A stretch of 64,000 nt of DNA from Burkholderiaceae bacterium (GCA_030158675.1 JAOASL010000030.1:63890-127889), one strand, 5' to 3'. Shown: positions 19,465 through 28,243, counted from the first letter of the stretch. Translations and numbers: made by a program. The notes: generated from the sequence alone by a model not told the origin.

Positions 19465-20106
19465 ATGGCATGGACACGTGAACAAATGGCGGCGCGCGCC
19501 GCCCAAGAGCTGCAGGACGGCTTCTATGTGAACCTCGGCATCGGCCTGCCGACGCTGGTAGCGAACTATGTACCGAAGGACATCACCGTTTGGCTGCAGT
19601 CAGAAAACGGCTTGCTCGGGATTGGCCCGTTCCCGGCCGATGAAGAGGTCGATGCCGATCTGATCAACGCCGGCAAGCAGACGGTGACGGCGCTGCAGGG
19701 CTCGTCATTCTTCAGCTCGGCCGATTCCTTCGCGATGATCCGCGGCGGCAAGATCAACATCGCGATCCTGGGTGCGATGCAAGTGTCAGAGCGCGGCGAC
19801 CTGGCGAACTGGATGATTCCGGGGAAGATGGTCAAGGGCATGGGTGGTGCGATGGACTTGGTGGCCGGCGTTGGCCGCGTCGTGGTGCTGATGGAGCATG
19901 TCGCCAAAGCGAAGGATGGTTCCACCTCGCACAAGCTGCTCGAGCACTGTACGCTGCCGCTGACCGGTGTCGGTGTGGTCGACCGTATCGTGACTGATCT
20001 GGCGGTGCTGGACGTCACCGAGCACGGGCTGAAGCTGGTCGAGCTGGCGCCGGGCATCACAAAAGAAGAACTGATCGCTGGCACGGGCTGCGAGATCCAC
20101 TTCTGA
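19465..20106 (+). CDS. scoB: 3-oxoacid CoA-transferase subunit B
   Basis: Beta subunit carrying the catalytic glutamate that forms the CoA-thioester intermediate: SENG at residues 46-49 (E47). [19 protein letters not shown], the [21 protein letters not shown] segment and [19 protein letters not shown] are typical. Length 213 is normal. A strong Rho-independent terminator follows 29 bases after the stop, so scoAB appears to be a bicistronic unit. Confidence 0.94.
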   Translation: MAWTREQMAARAAQELQDGFYVNLGIGLPTLVANYVPKDITVWLQSENGLLGIGPFPADEEVDADLINAGKQTVTALQGSSFFSSADSFAMIRGGKINIAILGAMQVSERGDLANWMIPGKMVKGMGGAMDLVAGVGRVVVLMEHVAKAKDGSTSHKLLEHCTLPLTGVGVVDRIVTDLAVLDVTEHGLKLVELAPGITKEELIAGTGCEIHF

Positions 20107-20135
20107 TCCCGGTTGTTCAGCGACATTTTTGGATG

Positions 20136-20167
20136 AAGCCGGTCGGCTTGTGCTGGCCGGCTTTTTT
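20136..20167 (+). terminator. Rho-independent terminator of scoAB
   Basis: Twelve-base-pair stem, AAGCCGGTCGGC paired with GCTGGCCGGCTT (two G-U pairs), with a TTGT loop and a run of T immediately after. It lies just downstream of the scoB stop. Confidence 0.88.
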
Positions 20168-20620
20168 CATGGGATTCAGGATCTGATCTATTCCCTGTTC
20201 ATAGCCATCTGCATCGATTTGATTCCTTCAAGCCGCATAGCTCAGGGTATCGGTCAGGCATACAAAAAGAGCGCGCGGAATTGTCAGGGGAACGGCATCT
20301 ATCCGCTGATAGTGAAATTCCGTAGTGCACCACAGACCGTGTCGTGTCACGGCTCTCGTATCCGAGAGTGTGGCGCGCGCGCGTGTCGGAACCTCGCACG
20401 AAGATCCCGCGTAGGGGCACGGTGGCCATCCTGCGGAGCCACGCCAGGGCGATCCCGCTGCCGACGTTCGTCAACTCGTTCTTTCAGCTGCATCGCTCTT
20501 GGTAATAGCTTACCGAGGGTACGAGCACGGACAGAAAGGCCAACGCTCCCACGCGCCCAGTCAGGCCGAAGAGAGCACCTGCAGTGAGGGCAAAGGAGCG
20601 AAGGTTGGGCTCAGATCAGC
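20168..20620. other. Gene-poor stretch at the left border of the AT-rich island
   Basis: About 450 bases with no gene I recognise. All frames are broken or give Arg/Cys-rich shadow translations on both strands. Composition changes from GC-rich to more mixed here. It may contain decayed mobile-element sequence, but no transposase motif or terminal repeat is visible. Confidence 0.5.
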
Positions 20621-20695
20621 AAACCCGGCTGGCAATGTCGATATGAGCAATCTCCCTGCAGGAGGGGTTCTCATCAGATAGCGTCAACCGGGTTT
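20621..20695 (+). promoter_or_regulatory. Long stem-loop upstream of the island operon
   Basis: AAACCCGG-c-TGGC (20621-20633) pairs with GTCA-a-CCGGGTTT (20683-20695), a 12-bp stem with one C/A mismatch. Inside, ATGAG (20643-47) pairs with CTCAT (20670... read as 20670-20674) and CTCC with GGAG. A T-rich run follows the outer stem. It could be a terminator, an attenuator or leader of the operon starting at 20754, or the end of a mobile element; the sequence does not decide. Confidence 0.5.
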
Positions 20696-20753
20696 TCGTT
20701 TTTGCGCGCCATTCAAATGGATAAAGCGGAGCTAACCGCATATATTGATAACC

Positions 20754-21539
20754 ATGATGAATGAGTCCTTAATTGCACAATCGGTTTTTTTTGACGAAGT
20801 CTATTACCGCGCCCAGTTGTCTTCGACTCTTCCTGCTGGCATGACCCCGGCATCTCATTATCTAAATCAAGGATGGCACCAAGGTCTGGATCCCGGCCCC
20901 TTGTTCAGCACCTTACGCTATCTTTGGCGGAATGAAGATGTGCGCAATGCTGGACTGAATCCATTATTGCATTATTTGCATTGCGGGCTCAGTGAAGGGC
21001 GCAGAGCTTGGTCATCACCGGAGGTCATGCGTTGGCAGCAACCGTGGTTCAGTAATCCGGAGCTTGCACTGGCAGAAACCCAAAAATCTGCAAAGGCATG
21101 GCCCACGCTTAGTTGCGGCGATAAAGTTGTTATTTACAGTCACTCTCAAGGTCACTTTGTTTTTCGGCAGTTTCAGGAAATGCTTGTTCAAGCATTTCAA
21201 GAGATTGGTATTGAAGCAATTGCTGCAAATGAAAATTTGACTTCGTCTGCGACCAAGCCCGTTCTGACGCTTGTTTTAGCGCCGCATTATGGTTTAATGC
21301 AAGGCAATTGCGTTGTTACTGAATCCTCGCCTCGGGTAATCGATCTCACGCCAGGAGTGGATTATATTGAGGCAAAAAAAGATGAAATTCCTTCGATTGT
21401 TGAATGGTTGCTTGAATCCGCTGAAGGGAAAGTGAAGCTCGGTGAAGTAAGGCTTGCTGGGCAAAAAATGGCCATAAAAAAATATAATCTTGGCCGCGCT
21501 CTTTCTGAGATTTTCAGGGTGCACACTAATTATGGATAA
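20754..21539 (+). CDS. Unknown protein with two HYL-type repeats
   Basis: 261 residues from the ATG at 20754; ATG at 20757 is equally possible. The first ~85 residues hold two copies of a ~40-residue unit: FFDEVYYRAQL followed by PASHYLNQGWHQGLDPGPLF, then RYLWRNEDV followed by NPLLHYLHCGLSEGRRAW. This repeat is known from surface-polysaccharide proteins and large glycosyltransferases, where it precedes the catalytic domain. The rest (about 95-261) has alternating strands and helices (DKVVIYSHSQGHFVFRQF, KPVLTLVLAPHYG) but no glycosyltransferase motif I recognise. No signal peptide. It overlaps the ATP-grasp gene by 8 bases. AT-rich codon use sets it apart from flanking genes. Confidence 0.7.
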   Translation: MMNESLIAQSVFFDEVYYRAQLSSTLPAGMTPASHYLNQGWHQGLDPGPLFSTLRYLWRNEDVRNAGLNPLLHYLHCGLSEGRRAWSSPEVMRWQQPWFSNPELALAETQKSAKAWPTLSCGDKVVIYSHSQGHFVFRQFQEMLVQAFQEIGIEAIAANENLTSSATKPVLTLVLAPHYGLMQGNCVVTESSPRVIDLTPGVDYIEAKKDEIPSIVEWLLESAEGKVKLGEVRLAGQKMAIKKYNLGRALSEIFRVHTNYG

Positions 21540-23259
21540 GCAAGGCTATCGATTTGGCATGAGACAACCCGCAATTCGGGTTAAAGTTGTATTCAGGCTT
21601 CCCAGAAAAATTTCGTTTGAACAGTTAGATCGGTGGATTCTGGAGGCATTGGAATATGATATACAAGACTATCAACCAAAATTTATAAAAAATAAACCTA
21701 CAGGAAGTGCTGAGGAAAAATACTTGGTTCGATGGCTCTATGTCACTACGATTCTCCTGCAGGATATTCGTGTGCCTGTTTTTGAACGAGCCTCGGTCGT
21801 CAGCATTGGGAAAGATAATAGTCGAAAACAGCACTTTATCGCAGATATTTGGTTCCCGATCGTAGAGGCTTTGCCACTTAATTTATTTCATTCCTGGTTG
21901 TCGATTGCCAATAATTTGATTATCAATTTATTTGAAAATCTCCCTAATGACAATTCATTTGAGGATTTGTACCAAGCATTTCAAAATAAATATGTTCTGC
22001 CTTGGTCCGGTAAAATTCCTGGCGGGAAATCAACTATTCCTATATTACAGGCAGCCTTTGAATCAGGAATTCCTTTTGCTCACTGTGGCTCTGGCCGTTA
22101 TGTACTGGGCTGGGGTAGCAAATCAAGGGTATTTGACCGGAGCAGTAATATTTTGGATAGTGCGATCGGCTCGACAGCCACTCAAAATAAACACGTTGCC
22201 TTGGAAATGATGCGCTTTTCTGGCATACCAGTACCAAATGGCATAGTGTTTAAATCAGGACAACAAGTCAGTTTAATATCTTTGGCACATTTGCGCTTAC
22301 CGCTGGTGGTCAAACCGGTAGACAGGGACCGGGGCGAAGGCGTCACTATGGGAGTAAATACTGAAGAGGCTCTTCAATCGGCCATCGAATGCGCTTCAAA
22401 ACTTTCAAGGCAGTTTCTTATTGAGGAGCAGGTTGAAGGAACATGCCACAGAATATTGGTCATTGAAGGAAAAATTGTCTATTCGGTCAAGCGAAATCCA
22501 AAAGCGGTAGTAGGTGATGGCATTAGTACTATTGAAGCATTAGTTAATAATCTAAATGCCAAGATAAGGAAAAAAATTCCTAATAAGCGACTGCCAGAAT
22601 ATCAGCTGGATCTTCAGGCGATTAATTTTTTGGCAGAAATTGGCCTAAATCCGAAAAGTGTCCTTAGCCATGGACAGAAAGTTTTCCTGCGACCTGCACA
22701 GTCGACTCAGTGGGGTGGCGATCCGGAGGATGTGACTACAAACCTGCATCCGGAAAATGCTGAAATTGCGATCCGGGCGGCACAATTATTTGGCCTTAAT
22801 TGCGCTGGCGTTGATTTCATTTCGACAGATATAGCAATACCTTGGCACCAGAGTGGTGCTGTCATTAATGAAGTGAATCACACCCCAGTCATGGGTCGTA
22901 CACATCAGTTTCAGCGCAGGGCAGCGCAAACTTATATGGAATTATTATTTCCCACAAAAGGAAAAATACCGATCGACATCTTCATCGGATCGGATGCTAA
23001 GCAGCAAGCACTTGGCAAATGGCGGCAACAAATTGATATGGGTAAAAAATCAGTATTCTGTTCGGAGCAGGGAATTATAAAGCCGAATGGGCAGCCGCTG
23101 CATTTGGCGGGCTCACAATCAGTTTACGAAAAAATTGCCATGCTTCGGACTGATGTGTCCATTGATGCGATCGTTATTTATACCAAAAACAAAGATCTCT
23201 TTGCATTCAATGGGCAGCCTTTTGAATATACATCTGTTAATCAGAGTGATGCTGCTTAA
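21532..23259 (+). CDS. Cyanophycin-synthetase-like ATP-grasp protein with degenerate Mur-ligase remnant
   Basis: 575 residues from the ATG at 21532, which overlaps the previous stop. Residues ~13-210 resemble the CphA N-terminal domain in position. Residues ~213-462 form an ATP-grasp fold: GSTATQNKHVALEMM, LPLVVKPVDRDRGEGVTMG (257-274), FLIEEQVEGTCHRILVIEGK, NPKAVVGDGISTIEALV, and the metal-binding INEVNHTP (445-452). All of these align with the CphA pattern. After LLFP (471-474), residues 478-570 follow the start of the CphA Mur-ligase domain, but the P-loop is replaced by IPIDIFIGSDAKQQAL, without GTNGKTT. So one ATP site is kept and the second is lost. Likely an amino-acid or peptide ligase; substrate unknown. 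Confidence 0.82.
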   Translation: MDKQGYRFGMRQPAIRVKVVFRLPRKISFEQLDRWILEALEYDIQDYQPKFIKNKPTGSAEEKYLVRWLYVTTILLQDIRVPVFERASVVSIGKDNSRKQHFIADIWFPIVEALPLNLFHSWLSIANNLIINLFENLPNDNSFEDLYQAFQNKYVLPWSGKIPGGKSTIPILQAAFESGIPFAHCGSGRYVLGWGSKSRVFDRSSNILDSAIGSTATQNKHVALEMMRFSGIPVPNGIVFKSGQQVSLISLAHLRLPLVVKPVDRDRGEGVTMGVNTEEALQSAIECASKLSRQFLIEEQVEGTCHRILVIEGKIVYSVKRNPKAVVGDGISTIEALVNNLNAKIRKKIPNKRLPEYQLDLQAINFLAEIGLNPKSVLSHGQKVFLRPAQSTQWGGDPEDVTTNLHPENAEIAIRAAQLFGLNCAGVDFISTDIAIPWHQSGAVINEVNHTPVMGRTHQFQRRAAQTYMELLFPTKGKIPIDIFIGSDAKQQALGKWRQQIDMGKKSVFCSEQGIIKPNGQPLHLAGSQSVYEKIAMLRTDVSIDAIVIYTKNKDLFAFNGQPFEYTSVNQSDAA

Positions 23260-23261
23260 GC

Positions 23262-23819
23262 ATGATTGATTTTACCGAGAAAGGTATCAGGGAAATAACC
23301 GACTACATGTTTTTATCGGATAGCCCACTTGACGCTGATGCAACTATTGTTCTCGGACAGACGCTTTGGCATAGGCCATTTAAAAAATCGATAGAGATCT
23401 ATAAGGCAGGTATTTCTGGAAAGCTTATTTTTACAGGTGGATTCAATCCCAAACTGGGATGCCCAGAAGCTTTGTGCATGCAACGGACTTGGGGAAAAAT
23501 GCGGTACTGCTTGGATGATGTCTTGATTGATAATGAAGCTACCAACACCAAGGAAAACATGCAAAATGCGAAGGTGCTTATGGAGAAGGCAAATATACTA
23601 AAGAATGGAGCTGTAATTAATGTTGTGGCAATAAATTATCATATGCGCCGCGCCGTCGAGACATTAAAATATGTTTTTGCAAATGATTCATTGCAAATAG
23701 GAATCGTCAATTACAAAAGCAAATATTGCGATCCCGCCTTGTGGTTTGACAATCAATATGGCCGTTCTTTGGTGATTAATGAATTCATGAAAATTAAAAA
23801 ATATCTGGCTGACGTTTAA
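23262..23819 (+). CDS. YdcF/DUF218 family protein
   Basis: 185 residues, starting two bases after the ATP-grasp stop. DADATIVLGQTL (25-34), KLIFTGGF (54-61), the EAL segment with E69, the NEATNTKEN motif (91-99) and NYHMRRA (125-131) match the DUF218 (YdcF/SanA/ElyC) family. Several members act in the cell envelope, for example in peptidoglycan or enterobacterial common antigen homeostasis. Unlike SanA and ElyC it has no N-terminal membrane anchor, so it is probably cytosolic. AT-rich like its two upstream partners, and likely co-translated with them. Confidence 0.8.
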   Translation: MIDFTEKGIREITDYMFLSDSPLDADATIVLGQTLWHRPFKKSIEIYKAGISGKLIFTGGFNPKLGCPEALCMQRTWGKMRYCLDDVLIDNEATNTKENMQNAKVLMEKANILKNGAVINVVAINYHMRRAVETLKYVFANDSLQIGIVNYKSKYCDPALWFDNQYGRSLVINEFMKIKKYLADV

Positions 23820-23934
23820 GGCCTCTAATCAGATGTGCCAGTATGCGCTGAGCGACTTCCTGAGCTTTGCGGAAGAAGTGTGATGGTCAGGCCGCTGCCG
23901 GCCGGTCAGTTATCAAATTTGAGCGCACCGCTGT

Positions 23935-24110
23935 TACCGCTCCGGTCATCACGCCGGTTTACGTACCCAAGTCGACGATCGGGGGGGCGCTGACCGGCGT
24001 CCAGTTCCTACTCAAGAGCGATCTTGCTTGGCAGTATCTGCCGCAGGGTCTCGGCCGGGACACGCTGCGCTGGATGGTTGAGACAACCAGCGCAGCGTGC
24101 ATCAGTGTCA
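23935..24110 (+). pseudogene. Decayed IS5-type transposase fragment
   Basis: A short stretch translates to GGALTGVQFLLKSDLAWQYL followed by PQGLG. This matches the conserved N-terminal segment of IS5-group transposases (ALTGI-FVLK-GI-W-YLPQEMG). After the PQGLG the expected GCGSG-TCWRRL motif is missing and no frame continues, so this is a fragment. No inverted repeats could be assigned. It lies directly downstream of the AT-rich island. The remaining sequence of this gap (23820-24242) shows nothing else recognisable. Confidence 0.6.
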
Positions 24111-24242
24111 CCACTTACGCGTCAAGCATGAAAAAAAACTTGGCCGAATCCATCAATCCATCAAGTGGACGATGCAGTCGACGTCAGTAGTCGCTGTCTG
24201 ATACGTGAATTGACGATCGGCCGAGGTCGATGATGTGGGTCG

Positions 24243-25037
24243 TTACTGCGCGACCCAGCCACCATCCATATTCCACGCGACGCCGCGTACCTGTGACGCC
24301 GCATCGCTGCACAGGAACAGCGCCAGTGCGCCGAGCTGTTCCGGCGTGACGAATTCACCAGATGGCTGCTTCTCCAGCAGCAGCTCGCGCTTGGCTTGCT
24401 CAAGCGGGATGTTATTGGCGGCCGCGCGCGCATCCACCTGCTTCTGCACCAGCGGAGTCAGCACCCAGCCCGGACAGATGGCATTACAAGTGATGCCCGT
24501 CTGTGCATTCTCCAGGGCAGTGACCTTGGTCAGGCCGACGATTCCGTGCTTCGACGCAACGTAGGCAGACTTGCCAACCGACGCCACCAGACCGTGCGCT
24601 GACGCGATGTTAATGATGCGTCCCCAGTTGTTCTTCTGCATCGCCGGCAGTGCCAGGCGCGTGGTATGGAAAGCAGAGGTCAGGTTGATCGCAATGATCG
24701 CGTCCCAGCGCTCGACCGGGAAGTCTTCGATATTCGCCACGAACTGTATGCCGGCGTTGTTGACCAGGATGTCGACACTGCCGAAGCGGGCGATGGCTTC
24801 CGTCATCATTTGTTCGATTTCGCCCGGCTTGCTCATGTCAGCACCGCTGTAGGCAGTCTTCACACCGAATGTCGCTGCTGTCTGTTGCTGCAGATCGGCA
24901 ATCTGCGCCGCATCACCAAAACCGTTGAATAAAATGTTGGCACCTTCGGCGGCCAGTGCATGCGCAATGCCCAGGCCGATGCCTGATGTGGAGCCGGTGA
25001 CGAGTGCGGTTTTGCCTGAAAGCTGACGATTCTGCAT
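24243..25037 (-). CDS. bdhA: 3-hydroxybutyrate dehydrogenase
   Basis: Oxidises 3-hydroxybutyrate to acetoacetate with NAD. The 264-residue SDR has TGSTSGIG (14-21), LVNNAGIQFVANIEDFP, Ser146, and Y159/K163 in SAYVASKHG. The sequence SAHGLVASVGKSAYVASKHG and the C-terminal QVRGVAWNMDGGWVAQ are characteristic of BdhA rather than a generic SDR. Its product is the substrate of ScoAB encoded about 4 kb away. The intervening AT-rich island suggests that the two were once closer. It is divergent from the alpha/beta hydrolase gene. Confidence 0.93.
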   Translation of the reverse strand: MQNRQLSGKTALVTGSTSGIGLGIAHALAAEGANILFNGFGDAAQIADLQQQTAATFGVKTAYSGADMSKPGEIEQMMTEAIARFGSVDILVNNAGIQFVANIEDFPVERWDAIIAINLTSAFHTTRLALPAMQKNNWGRIINIASAHGLVASVGKSAYVASKHGIVGLTKVTALENAQTGITCNAICPGWVLTPLVQKQVDARAAANNIPLEQAKRELLLEKQPSGEFVTPEQLGALALFLCSDAASQVRGVAWNMDGGWVAQ

Positions 25038-25133
25038 GGACTTTCCTCTGGATGGGATTGATCGGACGTCCGGAATTTTAAGGCCAGTGCCGCTAGAATG
25101 AGCAAAAATTCAACAGCGAGGGAGCGCTCCGCA

Positions 25134-26000
25134 ATGACGCAGCCGCGAATCAACATGGTGCAATGCCTGTCACCTGCCGGCCTGCACCGGATGGCGTACA
25201 AGGAATGGGGCGACCCGAAGAATGCGAACGTGCTGGTGTGCGTGCATGGCGTCACGCGTGTGTCAGACGATTTCGACGCGCTGGCGATTGCGATGTCGGA
25301 TCACTATCGGGTGATTTGCCCCGACGTGGTCGGACGTGGTCGTTCGAACTGGCTGAAGGATCCGCAGTTCTATGTCGTGCCACAGTATGTCAGCGACATG
25401 GTTACGCTGGTGGCTCGGCTCGATGTACCGCAGGTCGACTGGTTCGGCACATCAATGGGCGCGCTGATCGGCATGGGACTGGCGTCTCTGCCGGAGACGC
25501 CAGTCCGGCGAATGTTGATGAATGATGTCGGGCCGGCCCTGAACTTCGATGCGCTCAAACGTATCGGCAATTACATCGGTAACGATGCCCGCTTTGCTAG
25601 CTATGACGAGGCGCGTGCTTTTGTGCGCGCGATCAGCACACCGTTCGGTCCGCACTCGGAGGCTGAGTGGGACAAGTTGGCACGGGACGTGCTGAGGCAG
25701 GATGCTGACGGCCGCTGGCGGCGGCACTATGATCCGGCGCTGGCACTCGCATTCCGCACTTTGACGGTCGAGAATGCGAAGCAAGGCGAGGCGGCGCTGT
25801 GGGCTGCGTATGACGCGATTCGCTGCCCGATGCTGCTGGTGCGCGGCGCGGAGTCAGACTTACTGACCCGCGATACCGCGCAGCAGATGACGACGCGTGG
25901 GCCGCGCGCGCGCCTGGTCGAATTGCCGGGGGTCGGCCATGCGCCGACCTTCATGCATGACGAGCAGATTGCGCTGGCGAGGGATTTTTTTCTGGGCTGA
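25134..26000 (+). CDS. Alpha/beta hydrolase
   Basis: 288 residues from the ATG at 25134, preceded by GAGGGAG; an ATG at 25098 is also in frame. The fold shows VLVCVHGVTRVSDDFD (oxyanion region), the nucleophile elbow GTSMG, a catalytic Asp candidate in VRGAESDLLT and the His of GVGHAP near the C-terminus. Its place beside bdhA and scoAB makes a 3-hydroxybutyrate oligomer or ester hydrolase attractive, but no motif proves the substrate. It ends two bases before relA, so some readthrough into relA is possible. Confidence 0.82.
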   Translation: MTQPRINMVQCLSPAGLHRMAYKEWGDPKNANVLVCVHGVTRVSDDFDALAIAMSDHYRVICPDVVGRGRSNWLKDPQFYVVPQYVSDMVTLVARLDVPQVDWFGTSMGALIGMGLASLPETPVRRMLMNDVGPALNFDALKRIGNYIGNDARFASYDEARAFVRAISTPFGPHSEAEWDKLARDVLRQDADGRWRRHYDPALALAFRTLTVENAKQGEAALWAAYDAIRCPMLLVRGAESDLLTRDTAQQMTTRGPRARLVELPGVGHAPTFMHDEQIALARDFFLG

Positions 26001-26002
26001 CG

Positions 26003-28243
26003 ATGGTTTCTGTAGCAACCCGCGAGGGAGATGATCAGCTGACGGCTGGCCTGCGCGCCGACGATGGCGCGCGCCTGCTGGCGGCGCTGGAATTCGTGCG
26101 TCAGCCTTATGCCGGCAAGGTGGTGTCGACCGGCCAGGACGCGATGGACTTCACTCGCAGCGTGGCATCGATACTGGCGTTGCTGAAGGCCGATGTCGAC
26201 ACGCGCATTGCCGGCCTGCTGTTCGAGCTGACCTTGCTTGATCCTGCTTGCGCCGCGCAGATCGAGCTGCGTTTCGGCAAGGAAGTCGCAGACATGGTCG
26301 CGGGCATCCGCCAGCTGATGCGGCTGCACGAAGTGAATTTCGTGCAGCAGGAGCAGGCCAGGGCGAAAAGCAATGCAGCGGGCCAGCTCGAGACCCTGCG
26401 CAAGATGATGCTGGCGATGGCGACCGACATGCGCGTCGTGCTGGTGCGTCTTGCTTCGCGGTTGGCGACGCTGCGCTTCTTCGCCGACAGCAAGCTCGAG
26501 AACGCGATGACGCTGCGCTATGCGCGCGAGACGTTCGATTTGTATGCGCCGCTGGCTAATCGCCTAGGCGTCTGGCAGATTAAGTGGGAGCTGGAGGACC
26601 TGTCATTCCGCTTCACTGAGCCGGCGAACTACAAACGTATCGCCAAGATGCTGGAGGAACGACGCGTCGAGCGCGAGCAGTTCGTCGAGCGGTCGATCGC
26701 GCGCCTGAAGTCGGAGTTGACCGCTGCCGGCATTCGTGCCGAGGTGTACGGCCGGCCAAAGCACATCTACAGCATTTGGAACAAGATGCGCGGCAAGGCT
26801 ATCGACTTCTCGCGCCTGCATGATGTACGTGCGTTCCGCGTGGTGGTCGATGACGTAAAGACTTGCTATGCGGTGCTGTCCATCGTCCATAACATCTGGA
26901 CGCCGATTTCCGAAGAATTCGACGATTACATCGCGCGACCCAAGCCGAACGGCTACCAGTCGCTGCATACGGTGGTCGAGGCGGACGACGGCCGCACGCT
27001 CGAGGTCCAGGTGCGCACGCATGACATGCAGCGCTTCGCCGAGTATGGCGTGGCGGCCCACTGGCGCTACAAGGAAGGCGGCAGTGCCAGCGACGAATCC
27101 TACGACCAGCGCATCGCGTGGCTGCGCCAGTTGCTGGCGTGGAAGAGTGAAGTGGCCGACGTGATGGTCGGCCAGGAAGACAGCGAGCGGCAGTGGGTCG
27201 AGCAGCTGAAGGCGGCATCGATCAATGACCGTATCTATGTGCTGACGCCGCAGGGAAGATTGCTGGAATTGCCGATGGGTGCCACGCCGATCGATTTCGC
27301 TTACCAGTTGCACAGTGACGTCGGCCATCGCTGTCGCGGTGCGCGGGTCGACGGCACGATGGTGCCGCTGAATACCCGCCTGAAAAACGGACAGACCGTC
27401 GAGATCATCACCGCCAAAGGCGAAGCTGTCGCATCCGGCACGGCCGGGCCGTCCCGCGACTGGCTGTCTGACGGCTATACATCCAGTTCACGCACGCGCA
27501 CGAAGATCCGTGCGTGGTTCAACGCGATCGAGCAGGCCGAGACGCTCGGCCATGGCCGGGCGCTGCTGGAGAAAACGCTGCAGCGCGAGGGAAAGACAGC
27601 GGTCAACCTGGAAGACCTCGCGCAGAAACTGGGTTTTGCGAAGCTGGAGGATTTCCTGCTTGCCGTCGGCAATGAGCGGATGAGTTTGCGGCTGGTCGAG
27701 CAGGCACTGCATGCGGATGATCCGCAGCGGCAGATGCCCGCAGCCGACGAAGCCATTGTGCCGCGCAAGAGCCGCGCATCGAGCGTGACGCAGGGAGCGA
27801 AATCGAACGTGCTGGTGCTCGGAACGGACGGGCTGCTGACGCAGATGGCGAGTTGCTGCAAGCCGGCGCCGCCGGATCCCATCGTGGGCTTCATTACGCG
27901 CGGCAAGGGAATTTCCATTCACCGCGCAAGCTGCAAGAATTTGTCGCAGATGCTGATGCGCGCACCTGAGCGTATGGTGCAGACCACCTGGGGCGATATC
28001 GGTGGCGACACAGTGTATCCGGTCGACGTGTTTGTGCTGGCACAGGACCGGCAGGGACTGCTGCGTGATATTTCGGACGTTTTCCTACGCGAGAAGATCA
28101 ACGTGATCGGCGTATCGACCCGCAGCAGCAAAGGGGAGGCGACGATGTCGTTTACCGGCGAGATCGGCTCGACCGAGCAGTTGCAGCGCGCGCTGAAAGT
28201 GATCCGTGACGTGAAGGGCGTGGTCGATGTGAAGCGAGTCTGA
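26003..28243 (+). CDS. relA: GTP pyrophosphokinase RelA, hydrolase domain degenerate
   Basis: Synthesises (p)ppGpp when ribosomes stall on uncharged tRNA. 746 residues. The N-terminal pseudo-hydrolase reads FELTLLD (74-80) where active SpoT/Rel proteins have the HD motif (LLHD-xED). The synthetase domain has RPKHIYSIWNKM, DVRAFRVVVDDV, PKPNGYQSLHT and EVQVRTHDMQRFAEYGVAAHW. TGS (RIYVLTPQGRLLELP, ATPIDFAYQLHS) and a C-terminal ACT domain (ending RDVKGVVDVKRV) follow. Synthetase-only RelA is typical of beta- and gammaproteobacteria. tRNA-Val follows it. Confidence 0.93.
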   Translation: MVSVATREGDDQLTAGLRADDGARLLAALEFVRQPYAGKVVSTGQDAMDFTRSVASILALLKADVDTRIAGLLFELTLLDPACAAQIELRFGKEVADMVAGIRQLMRLHEVNFVQQEQARAKSNAAGQLETLRKMMLAMATDMRVVLVRLASRLATLRFFADSKLENAMTLRYARETFDLYAPLANRLGVWQIKWELEDLSFRFTEPANYKRIAKMLEERRVEREQFVERSIARLKSELTAAGIRAEVYGRPKHIYSIWNKMRGKAIDFSRLHDVRAFRVVVDDVKTCYAVLSIVHNIWTPISEEFDDYIARPKPNGYQSLHTVVEADDGRTLEVQVRTHDMQRFAEYGVAAHWRYKEGGSASDESYDQRIAWLRQLLAWKSEVADVMVGQEDSERQWVEQLKAASINDRIYVLTPQGRLLELPMGATPIDFAYQLHSDVGHRCRGARVDGTMVPLNTRLKNGQTVEIITAKGEAVASGTAGPSRDWLSDGYTSSSRTRTKIRAWFNAIEQAETLGHGRALLEKTLQREGKTAVNLEDLAQKLGFAKLEDFLLAVGNERMSLRLVEQALHADDPQRQMPAADEAIVPRKSRASSVTQGAKSNVLVLGTDGLLTQMASCCKPAPPDPIVGFITRGKGISIHRASCKNLSQMLMRAPERMVQTTWGDIGGDTVYPVDVFVLAQDRQGLLRDISDVFLREKINVIGVSTRSSKGEATMSFTGEIGSTEQLQRALKVIRDVKGVVDVKRV

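Noticed and set aside
20199..20474. Minus-strand 91-codon open frame in the gap after scoB
   Set aside because: No homology pattern, Arg/Cys-rich translation and no ribosome site; probably chance or decayed DNA.
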